From contig JBAWAP010000127.1 of the NCBI GenBank assembly GCA_049589355.1, forward strand, positions 1-6,294: DNA of 6,294 bases, in the 5' to 3' direction. Numbering within the stretch: the first letter of the stretch is position 1; each line of letters opens with the position of its first letter. Positions 1 to 5,199 of the stretch are shown here, one piece after another. The notes beneath the pieces were generated by a model, which saw only the letters and a program-made list of their open reading frames with translations, was not told where the DNA came from and ran no database searches. The DNA comes from JBAWAP01 sp049589355. Its GTDB lineage: Bacteria > Chloroflexota > Anaerolineae > VGOG01. A program made the position numbers and the translations under genes.

Positions 1-138
1 GCGCAGGGTGGCTTCATCGAAGACGTAGAGAGGGGTGCCGAACTGCCGAGCCAGGGCGTCGGCCCGGCAGCCTCCTATCCAGAGGTAGCCGTTGGAGTCA
101 ATGTGAGTGGTGATAGGGAAGAGGTCAATGAGAGTCAG
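1..138 (-). CDS. lysA: Diaminopimelate decarboxylase, N-terminal fragment (runs off left edge)
   Basis: This is the first 46 or so codons of a PLP-dependent decarboxylase that makes L-lysine from meso-diaminopimelate in the cytoplasm. What is visible is the characteristic N-terminal block, including the stretches LWIGGCRADALA and FGTPLYVFDEATLR, which in this family precede the alanine-racemase-like barrel. The PLP-binding lysine and all catalytic residues lie beyond the window. Between the in-frame stop at 286-288 and the conserved block there is no ATG, GTG or TTG. I placed the start at the CTG at 136-138, because a GGAGG at 145-149 stands 6 nt before it; ATT at 139-141 or 127-129 are weaker options. 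The start overlaps the last codons of the upstream 188-residue gene, suggesting translational coupling from the promoter at 715-743. A related PLP decarboxylase of the same fold (arginine or carboxynorspermidine type) cannot be fully excluded from so short a piece, but the match to LysA N-termini is good. Confidence 0.85.
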   Translation of the reverse strand, partial: MTLIDLFPITTHIDSNGYLWIGGCRADALARQFGTPLYVFDEATLR

Positions 139-691
139 AATACTCCTCCCCTTCCAGCGTGTATCCGGCTGGCTCTTCTCGCAATACGGGGGTGGCGGCA
201 GCAGGTTGTGATGCTGATTCCACGGCTGAGCTTCGCATCTGAGATGGTTGCCAGCGAACCGGCGGCCCCTCAGGAAAAAGCCGTTTCATCACCAGCTCCC
301 CGTGCATGTAGTTCTTGCAGAACCAAAGCCGTAGAGTTTCTTCGTCTTCCCCTTCTCGTTCTTTCACTTCCAACCAATACCCCGTGCCAGCATAGACACC
401 CAGCCCCTGCTCCAGGTTATCCAGTCCCACATTCAGGGCTTTGATCCGCTGCGACAGGTAACGAACCAAAGGATCCAACCAAGCCAGGAAAAAGTAGCGG
501 AACCTAAACGTATCTTTACATTCACCTTCGCCCCAATCTACTATGCAGCCGACCACACAGGGTTTCGCTCCCGGATATGGAGGAAAAACGAATTCCCGAT
601 AGCGAACTTTCATTTCTGCCTCCTCCAGATCCCTTTTTGTGATCCGCCACCTCTGGATCACTTGCTGATCGAAGTCGCTGAGTCTGAACAT
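125..691 (-). CDS. Uncharacterised 188-residue protein upstream of lysA
   Basis: I do not recognise a family. The reading frame is clean, has plausible codon use, and lies directly under a consensus promoter. The predicted protein is soluble, without signal peptide or membrane segments. Residues 1-27 are charged and probably helical; residues 28-145 are rich in aromatic and charged residues (VDWGEGE, FRFRYFF, GTGYWLEVKERE, LRLWFCKNYMHGEL) and look globular, with cysteines at 45, 49, 58 and 125; residues 150-188 form a Ser/Ala/Pro/Glu-rich, probably disordered tail. The ATG at 689-691 has no Shine-Dalgarno: the bases before it are CCTCCA. An in-frame ATG at 611-613 (residue 27) has a strong AGGAGG 5 nt upstream and would give 162 residues, so the start is open. 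The end overlaps the predicted lysA start, so the two genes are probably cotranscribed. That neighbourhood alone does not establish a role in lysine metabolism. Confidence 0.65.
   Translation of the reverse strand: MFRLSDFDQQVIQRWRITKRDLEEAEMKVRYREFVFPPYPGAKPCVVGCIVDWGEGECKDTFRFRYFFLAWLDPLVRYLSQRIKALNVGLDNLEQGLGVYAGTGYWLEVKEREGEDEETLRLWFCKNYMHGELVMKRLFPEGPPVRWQPSQMRSSAVESASQPAAATPVLREEPAGYTLEGEEYSDSH
145..149 (-). promoter_or_regulatory. Shine-Dalgarno site that decides the lysA start
   Basis: On the minus strand the sequence reads AAGGGGAGGAG, with the GGAGG core at 145-149. It is 6 nt from the CTG at 136-138 and only 3 nt from the ATT at 139-141. It lies inside the end of the upstream coding region. 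Its good spacing to CTG is the main reason to prefer that codon as the lysA start. Confidence 0.6.
619..626 (-). promoter_or_regulatory. Strong internal Shine-Dalgarno, alternative start of the 188-residue gene
   Basis: The minus strand reads GGAGGAGG here, 5 nt before an in-frame ATG at 611-613. It also encodes Leu-Glu-Glu in the longer reading, so it could be chance. The longer start at 691 has no ribosome-binding site, which makes this the stronger start on sequence grounds alone. Confidence 0.4.
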
Positions 692-702
692 TGGAGGTTA
701 TC

Positions 703-717
703 AATGCATTATGCATT
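703..717. promoter_or_regulatory. 15-bp palindrome over the predicted transcription start (possible operator)
   Basis: The plus strand reads AATGCAT-T-ATGCATT, a perfect inverted repeat with 7-bp arms and one central base. It overlaps half of the -10 box and the predicted +1. That position is typical of a repressor operator. The binding protein is unknown, and AT-rich palindromes of this size can also arise by chance. Confidence 0.4.
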
Positions 718-743
718 ATAACTTTATGAAGTCACAATGTCAA
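715..743 (-). promoter_or_regulatory. Consensus sigma70-type promoter for the 188-residue gene and lysA
   Basis: On the minus strand there is a perfect -35 TTGACA (738-743), a 17-nt spacer (721-737) and a perfect -10 TATAAT (715-720). The predicted transcription start is near 708. The local sequence is much more AT-rich than its surroundings. The promoter lies just past the stop codon of the C2 permease gene, so lysA and its upstream partner form a separate transcription unit, although read-through from the permease operon is possible because no terminator is visible between them. Confidence 0.8.
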
Positions 744-764
744 GTCGAATTCTGCCCCGCGTTT

Positions 765-1682
765 CTAGTAAGATGTCCGTGGGTTCAGCAGGGTGTTCAG
801 TCCATCTCCCAGCAGGTTCCAACCGATGCCAAAGAACACCAGCGCCAGGGTGGCAGGCAGAAAGACCCACCAGTAGGTCAACGGGTTCCCACCCATCCCG
901 ATGACGTAGTCACGACCCGTTACCAATAGGACGCCCCACTCGGTGCTCCCGCCTAGGCCAACGAAAGTGAAAGCGGATTCCAGGATCACCATGCCACCAA
1001 CGTCTCTGGCGGCCAGCACGATGGCCGGCGAGAGAGCATTGGGGAGCAGGTGTCGCAGAATGATGCGAACGTTCCGCGCCCCCACTGCCCTGGCGGCCTG
1101 CACGTACTCCGTCTGTTTCAACTGGATAATGTTGGCATTGATCAGCCGGGCATAGGGCATCCAGGAGAACAGGATGAGGGTCAGCATCACAGGATGCAGT
1201 TTCAGGTTGAACAACACCTTCAGAAGCGGCGTTGGCTCGGCGAAGGGAGAGGCCGGCATCATGACCTGCCCTAACAGCCAAACGCCTGCGATGGCCGGAA
1301 AAGTGAGAAAGGCATCGGTGATGCGCATGACCAGGCCATTGACAGCCCCTCCATAGTAACCGCTGATAGCACCAATCAGAACCCCAAGGCAGGCCGTAGT
1401 CAGGGTGACGATCAGGCCGAAACGCAGCGCCGAACGTGTGCCCCAGACGAGCGTGTGATAGACGTCCATTTGTCCCGGTACGGTGCCCAAGGGAGCCTCT
1501 GCGCTGGGCGGGTGCGGGATTGTATCATAAGACTTGCCGACTATTTTGAAGGGGCTGGGATTGTCGGCATCATCCGGCGGGGCCAACTGAGGCGCGAGGA
1601 TGGCGACCAAGATGTAGAATCCCACGATGGTACAAGCAAATAGATTCTGCCGCCGGGAAAGGAAGCGCCGCAGATTCCTCAC
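765..1682 (-). CDS. ABC transporter permease, DppC/OppC type (C2)
   Basis: This is an inner-membrane permease subunit of a peptide/nickel-class ABC importer, expected to pair with the B2 permease encoded just upstream. It is 305 residues, normal for the family. A first membrane segment lies at about 14-33, followed by a periplasmic loop and then the five-helix BPD_transp_1 core (segments near 88-110, 125-142, 165-180, 217-242 and 270-292). The EAA loop that contacts the ATPase is clear at 192-215 (EYVQAARAVGARN then RHLLPNA). Instead of the usual LGTDxxGRD motif before helix 2 it has PLGTVPGQMD, followed by VWGTRSAL. The start is GTG, sharing four bases (GTGA) with the B2 stop codon, with a GGGGG at 1692-1696 9 nt upstream. 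It ends with TAG, and no terminator hairpin follows. The substrate cannot be read from the sequence; peptides are the most common in this family. Confidence 0.93.
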   Translation of the reverse strand: MRNLRRFLSRRQNLFACTIVGFYILVAILAPQLAPPDDADNPSPFKIVGKSYDTIPHPPSAEAPLGTVPGQMDVYHTLVWGTRSALRFGLIVTLTTACLGVLIGAISGYYGGAVNGLVMRITDAFLTFPAIAGVWLLGQVMMPASPFAEPTPLLKVLFNLKLHPVMLTLILFSWMPYARLINANIIQLKQTEYVQAARAVGARNVRIILRHLLPNALSPAIVLAARDVGGMVILESAFTFVGLGGSTEWGVLLVTGRDYVIGMGGNPLTYWWVFLPATLALVFFGIGWNLLGDGLNTLLNPRTSY

Positions 1683-2740
1683 GATTTACTGCCCCCTTCC
1701 CGGAGCCGTGGGTCAACGATGGCCTGGATGATGTCAAGGAGGATCATCACCGATAGAACGGACAGGACACTGTACACGGCAAAACCCGCCGCCAATGCTA
1801 CATCTGGCTGCCACATGCTATAAGTGATCAGTTTCGAGACGCCGGGCCAGCCAAACACCACCTCGACGACGTAAACTCCGGTGATCAGCGAGGCCGCCGA
1901 GAGGGCGCTGCTGGTCAGGCCAGGGACCGCCGCGTTGCGCAAGACGTGTCCCCAGAGTATTCGCCGTGGGGACAGGCCACGCGCATGGGCGGCCACGATG
2001 TAGTCTTTGTCCAATTCCTCGATCACCGACGTGCGCGTCACTCGACCCAGCGTCGCCCAGTGAAGGAGGCTCAGGGTAACGACCGGCAGCGCCAGGTGGC
2101 GTATAGCATCGAGGCTGATGTCGGGCCGCCCATTGAGCAGGCCATCAATCGTCAGCAAACCAGTGATGGTCTTGAACGATGACGACCGGACCGCCAAGCT
2201 CTCGACCGTGCTGAGATATCCAGGGAGGAACCAGTGCAGACCCACGTAAAAGAGGGATAGAAGGACCAAGCCGAGAATGAACGGTGGAACTGACATGCCG
2301 ATGAAGGCGACCAGACGGAATACCTGGTCGGCGATGCGGGTTCGCCTCCATCCCGCAACGGCACCGCTAACCAATCCCAGCGGGATGAATAGCAACAGGG
2401 AGTACAAGGTCAACTCGACTGTCGCAGGCATCCGCATCAGTAAGACGTCCAGAACGTCGCTGCGCAGGATGGGGCTCCAGCCCCACTCTCCCCGGATCAA
2501 GCGCGAGGCCCAGCGGAAATACTGGATGGGATACGGATCATTCAACCCGTGTTCTCTGATGATCGTTTCAATGGTACGTTGCTCAAGTTCCGGAGGCATG
2601 AACGCGCGTGTGCGCCTGCCCATGTACAACCTGGCTCGGGATTCGATGGGGGCCAGCATGACGACGCCGTAAATAATGGCCGTAATCACAAGAAGCGTGG
2701 CGAGCACCGACAACAGGCGGCGAAGGAGGAACTTGAGCAT
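1679..2740 (-). CDS. ABC transporter permease, DppB/OppB type (B2)
   Basis: This is the partner inner-membrane permease to C2. From the chosen start it has 353 residues: a first membrane segment at about 9-30, a long periplasmic loop with the family's HGLNDPYPIQYFRW motif (64-77), then segments near 106-130, 142-165, 215-235, 272-296 and 318-342. The EAA loop is at 244-270 (DKDYIVAAHARGLSP, then HVLRNA); the proline of the usual HxLPNA is replaced by Arg. The C-terminus IVDPRLR is typical. The start is uncertain: ATG at 2740 gives the family-like MLKFLLRRLL, ATG at 2761 adds 7 residues, and TTG at 2776 adds 12. None has a good Shine-Dalgarno. The TTG lies inside the target duplication of the repeat at 2781-2903, which now separates this gene from the one upstream. 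The end overlaps the C2 start by four bases. Confidence 0.92.
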   Translation of the reverse strand: MLKFLLRRLLSVLATLLVITAIIYGVVMLAPIESRARLYMGRRTRAFMPPELEQRTIETIIREHGLNDPYPIQYFRWASRLIRGEWGWSPILRSDVLDVLLMRMPATVELTLYSLLLFIPLGLVSGAVAGWRRTRIADQVFRLVAFIGMSVPPFILGLVLLSLFYVGLHWFLPGYLSTVESLAVRSSSFKTITGLLTIDGLLNGRPDISLDAIRHLALPVVTLSLLHWATLGRVTRTSVIEELDKDYIVAAHARGLSPRRILWGHVLRNAAVPGLTSSALSAASLITGVYVVEVVFGWPGVSKLITYSMWQPDVALAAGFAVYSVLSVLSVMILLDIIQAIVDPRLREGGSKS

Positions 2741-2773
2741 AGGTGGCAGGGGGTAGCGCATAGCAGGACAATT

Positions 2774-2780
2774 CAAAACC
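2774..2780. repeat. Target-site duplication, left copy (CAAAACC)
   Basis: This 7-bp sequence is repeated in the same orientation at 2904-2910 on the other side of the element. Removing the element and one copy restores an in-frame TGA stop for the upstream membrane-protein gene. Confidence 0.65.
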
Positions 2781-2903
2781 GTAACTGCTCAGCCCTGGCA
2801 GATTTGGACGCTTTTGGTGTCACCCTGAGCGAAGCGAAGGGTCTCGTTCTTCGCACAAACGAGATTCTTCGCTTCGCTCAGAATGACAGGCTGAGCAGTT
2901 ACC
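2781..2903. mobile_element. MITE-like palindromic element inserted at a stop codon
   Basis: The element is 123 bp, with 14-bp perfect terminal inverted repeats: GTAACTGCTCAGCC at 2781-2794 and its complement at 2889-2902. Inside is a long hairpin (2818-2888). A 7-bp direct repeat CAAAACC flanks it at 2774-2780 and 2904-2910, as expected of a target-site duplication. Twenty-three extra bases lie on the left side only (2795-2817). There is no room for a transposase, so it would depend on one encoded elsewhere. In translation the minus strand gives the peptide VILSEAKNL followed by LRFAQGD. From general knowledge, such peptides recur as spurious protein tails in many bacterial genomes because this palindrome is dispersed at high copy number. 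Whether the terminal repeats belong to the same family or a composite is not known. Confidence 0.75.
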
Positions 2904-4072
2904 CAAAACCTTAGGGGGATGGCGGACGAGCGCTCCGCGGTTGGGTTCGCCGTTTTCACCTCCCGGCAACGCTCTAACCTTACCGAACTGATGCCGTTGA
3001 AGAGACACTCCACAGCGTAATCACTGCCAGGTGATTCGGCGCGCATCAAAACGTAGCTGCCCCACTGCGCCAGGCGAGTAAGGCGGGGTGAACCAGCGAA
3101 ATTCTCGCCCCGCGCCAGGAGCCAGGCGCGTTGCTCGTCATTTACCTCGACCGTACACCTTGGGCAATCCTCCGGCGTTTTGCCGGCCGTGAGGAGGGCC
3201 GGGAAGCCCAGGCGGTACGGCGGGCTGGCATCGTAGCAGAAGGAGAGCTGGTCGGCTACCACCCGGCAGTTAATCCAGGCACCGTTGTCAAAATGGGCCA
3301 CGACAAAGATGGTGTCGGCCACTCCCAGGTCAACACTGCCAATGGTCAGGGAGTAACTGGCGCTCATCTGGTCACGGACGCCAGAAATAGCATTGTAATT
3401 GACGGCTCGCTCCAGGCTTAATTCAAATAGGTCGCCAGGGTAGGTGCGGCCGGTATGGATGGCTTCGTGGACCAACTGTGGCGCCACGCGCAGGGGGCTC
3501 ACCAGAGTATTGGCGATGAGGCCGACGCCAAACACTAACGGCAAGGGGAGAACAAGCAAGAACCAGGCACGGCCGCTCATACGACCATTGGCGTCGATCT
3601 CTGACCCCACGTTCTCCAGACGATAATTCTGGACTAGGCCCAAGATGGTCAGCAAGAGCACGATGAAGAAACCGGCCATCACCATGCCCACCTGAGCAGG
3701 GGGGCTAAAGGGGTAAATGGGCAACCCCCAAGAACGACGGTCGGCCAGCCACACGGTCAGGCTACAGCCTTCATAGGGCAGGTGGCCGATCGCCAGGGTC
3801 ATCAGACCCGCCACCAGAAGCCAAATCAGGCCACCCGCGAAGGCGCTACCAGGCCACGCCGCCAGCCAGCCGCCCAGGCCGCCCAACAGCAGTAACGCCA
3901 GACAGCCGAGGAGGAGACTCGGGTAGAGCAGCCGCACGTGAGAGGTGCTCAACAAAATGGCGTCGGGAGCCCAGGCTCCCAACGCCAGCGCCAGGCCAAT
4001 GAGCAAGCCATTACGTAGACCCAGCCTCAAAGAGAGGCGCCGTGTCTGAACGTCGTGATCGGGAGGCAGCAT
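2789..4072 (-). CDS. Uncharacterised membrane protein with Cys-bearing extracytoplasmic domain, tail replaced by a repeat
   Basis: I do not recognise a family. The 427-residue product has five predicted membrane segments (about 20-41, 47-72, 76-96, 128-148 and 169-191), a short loop with a cysteine at 103, and then a non-membrane domain of about 200 residues that by topology could lie outside the cytoplasm. That domain carries cysteines at 269, 279, 303, 306, 356 and 369, including a CPRC pair (303-306). Residues 390-427 and the stop codon are encoded by the inserted element at 2781-2903; before insertion the protein would have ended at Phe389. The start is ATG, with GGGGG 6 nt upstream (4079-4083), only 3 nt after the C1 stop. 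It lies between two permease pairs in one operon, so an accessory or sensing role with the transporter is possible, but that is inference from position only. It has no ABC-permease EAA motif and no ATPase motifs. Confidence 0.8.
   Translation of the reverse strand: MLPPDHDVQTRRLSLRLGLRNGLLIGLALALGAWAPDAILLSTSHVRLLYPSLLLGCLALLLLGGLGGWLAAWPGSAFAGGLIWLLVAGLMTLAIGHLPYEGCSLTVWLADRRSWGLPIYPFSPPAQVGMVMAGFFIVLLLTILGLVQNYRLENVGSEIDANGRMSGRAWFLLVLPLPLVFGVGLIANTLVSPLRVAPQLVHEAIHTGRTYPGDLFELSLERAVNYNAISGVRDQMSASYSLTIGSVDLGVADTIFVVAHFDNGAWINCRVVADQLSFCYDASPPYRLGFPALLTAGKTPEDCPRCTVEVNDEQRAWLLARGENFAGSPRLTRLAQWGSYVLMRAESPGSDYAVECLFNGISSVRLERCREVKTANPTAERSSAIPLRFWVTAQPVILSEAKNLVCAKNETLRFAQGDTKSVQICQG
2818..2888. 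repeat. Inner hairpin of the inserted element
   Basis: Two 29-nt arms (2818-2846 and 2860-2888) are inverted repeats of each other, matching at 25 positions. The four differences are all transitions, so several remain G-U pairs in RNA. The loop is 13 nt. The core CTGAGCGAAGCGAAG is the hallmark of the dispersed repeat. Transcribed within the operon, it would form a strong stem-loop between the membrane-protein gene and B2, with possible effects on RNA processing or expression of the downstream genes. There is no U-tract, so it is not a standard terminator. Confidence 0.85.
2904..2910. repeat. Target-site duplication, right copy (CAAAACC)
   Basis: This is the second copy of the 7-bp direct repeat flanking the element. 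It lies within the codons for the last original residues (Arg-Phe) of the membrane protein. One extra C at 2903 separates it from the terminal inverted repeat. Confidence 0.65.
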
Positions 4073-4075
4073 GTG

Positions 4076-5143
4076 TCACCCCCGGGTGCCACGCATTCTC
4101 GGATCCAGGATGTCCCGCAAGGCATCACCGATCAGGTTCCAGCCCAGGCCAAAGACGATCAGAGACAGGCCGGGGAAAACGATAATGTACCAATGGGTAT
4201 CCAGGCTCATGATCCAGTCTCGGGCAAAGCTGATGATCTGGCCCCAGTCCGCGTAGCCAATCTGTGTGCCCACCCCCAGGAAGCTCAGGGCGGAAAAAGT
4301 GACGACCGCATCGCCCAAACTAAAAGAGGCCAACACCAGAATGGGGTAGATGGTATTGGGCAGGATGTGGCGGATGATCAGGCGGGCATCCTTGGCCCCG
4401 ACGATATGGGCGGCCATTACATAGTCGCGCTCCTTGGCCGATAGGATTTCGCCCCGGATCACCCGGGCGTAGCGCGTCCAGCCGAAGATGATCAGCGCGA
4501 TCGTGGGCGGCCAGATACTCCGGCCAAACTTGGGCACCAGGATGGCGGACAAGGTAAGCGCCGCCAACAGGAAGGGGAAAGCCATGAAAATCTCGGTGAT
4601 GCGCATCAACAGGTCATCCAGCCAACTACCGTAAAAGGCGGCCAGCGAACCTATGATCAAGCCAATAGCCACCGTGGTAAACGTGATCACGACCCCTGCA
4701 AAAAGGGCCGTGCGAGTACCCCAGACGACACCGTAGTAGATATCAAACTGGCCGCTGGCAGTGCCCATCAAATGGACCCACTCATCCTTGCCCGTGACTG
4801 CCTTGTACCAGAAGGGGATTGGCGGCGCTCCACGCGCCCAGACCGTGCCGGGCGGCTGGGGTTCGGGACCAAACCCGTCGCGAGGGATGAGGTAGGGATT
4901 AGCAGCCACCCTCAGCGGGGGCGCCAGCACAGGCGCGAAGGCGGCGGCCAGAATAAAGGACGTGACGATGAGCAGGCCGGCCACCGACAGGATGTTGGTG
5001 AACAGCCCACGCAAAATGCGATACCACTCTGGCCCTATCAGCCGTTCGAGCCCATGGAGTTCGCGCAACCTCCAGGCGGCCTGTTCTTCGGGTCTGAAAA
5101 GTGCTTCTCGGGAGACTTTCTGCGCAGTAACTGTTTCTGCCAT
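4076..5143 (-). CDS. ABC transporter permease, DppC/OppC type (C1)
   Basis: This is an inner-membrane permease subunit of a peptide/nickel-class importer, expected to pair with B1. At 355 residues it is somewhat long for the family, owing to a 46-residue cytoplasmic N-terminus (with the charged stretch RPEEQAAWRLRELHGLERL) and an enlarged periplasmic loop at about 76-142. Membrane segments lie near 47-75, 145-170, 187-206, 211-225, 265-290 and 316-340. The EAA loop is at 238-263 (ERDYVMAAHIVGAKDA, then RHILPN). The usual LGTDxxGRD is replaced by LMGTASGQFD followed by VWGTRTAL, the same deviation as in C2. The C-terminus ILDPRMRG is typical. The ATG has a GAGGTG Shine-Dalgarno at 5151-5156, 7 nt upstream. 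The gene follows B1 after 56 nt containing a hairpin, and precedes the membrane-protein gene by 3 nt. Confidence 0.94.
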   Translation of the reverse strand: MAETVTAQKVSREALFRPEEQAAWRLRELHGLERLIGPEWYRILRGLFTNILSVAGLLIVTSFILAAAFAPVLAPPLRVAANPYLIPRDGFGPEPQPPGTVWARGAPPIPFWYKAVTGKDEWVHLMGTASGQFDIYYGVVWGTRTALFAGVVITFTTVAIGLIIGSLAAFYGSWLDDLLMRITEIFMAFPFLLAALTLSAILVPKFGRSIWPPTIALIIFGWTRYARVIRGEILSAKERDYVMAAHIVGAKDARLIIRHILPNTIYPILVLASFSLGDAVVTFSALSFLGVGTQIGYADWGQIISFARDWIMSLDTHWYIIVFPGLSLIVFGLGWNLIGDALRDILDPRMRGTRG

Positions 5144-5166
5144 TACTCAGCACCTCATTTGTGTTC

Positions 5167-5199
5167 AGAAACCCGGTTTTTCTCAAAAACCGGGTTTCT
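5167..5199. repeat. Perfect 15-bp hairpin between B1 and C1
   Basis: The arms 5167-5181 (AGAAACCCGGTTTTT) and 5185-5199 are perfect inverted repeats with a 3-nt loop. The hairpin begins directly after the B1 stop codon (5200-5202) and ends ten bases before the C1 Shine-Dalgarno. In the minus-strand transcript no run of U follows the stem, so it is unlikely to be a full terminator. It may be a copy of a dispersed palindrome, an mRNA-stabilising or processing element, or a partial attenuator that sets the ratio of the two permeases. Confidence 0.8.

Noticed and set aside
103..444. Open plus-strand frame of 113 codons
   Set aside because: It is antisense to the 188-residue gene and lysA, is rich in Pro/Ser/Cys of low-complexity type, has no ribosome-binding site and resembles no family.
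693..720. Plus-strand GGAGG followed by ATG and a five-codon frame ending in TAA
   Set aside because: It looks like a ribosome-binding site with a mini-ORF, but no plus-strand promoter or gene follows. The bases are better explained as the leader, palindrome and -10 box of the minus-strand promoter.
744..764. Terminator for the permease operon after C2
   Set aside because: No stem-loop or U-tract could be found between the C2 stop and the lysA-unit promoter. The operon may read through into it.
2820..3008. Minus-strand frame with the peptide CHSERSEESR
   Set aside because: This is another reading frame of the inserted palindrome and the end of the membrane-protein gene. Such peptides are known by-products of this repeat and not a protein.
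3131..3421. Plus-strand frame of 96 codons inside the membrane-protein gene
   Set aside because: It is antisense to a convincing minus-strand gene, and its composition gives no domain, signal or ribosome-binding site.
4055..4444. Plus-strand frames of 129 and 61 codons over the end of C1
   Set aside because: They lie opposite the strongly conserved EAA loop and C-terminus of C1. They are Gln/Asp/His-rich shadow translations without family resemblance.
5110..5135. Possible partial copy of the 14-bp terminal repeat at the start of C1 (minus GTTACTGCGCAG against GTAACTGCTCAG)
   Set aside because: It agrees at only 10 of 12 positions, lies within codons 5-9 of C1 and has no partner repeat or flanking duplication. 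Most likely chance.
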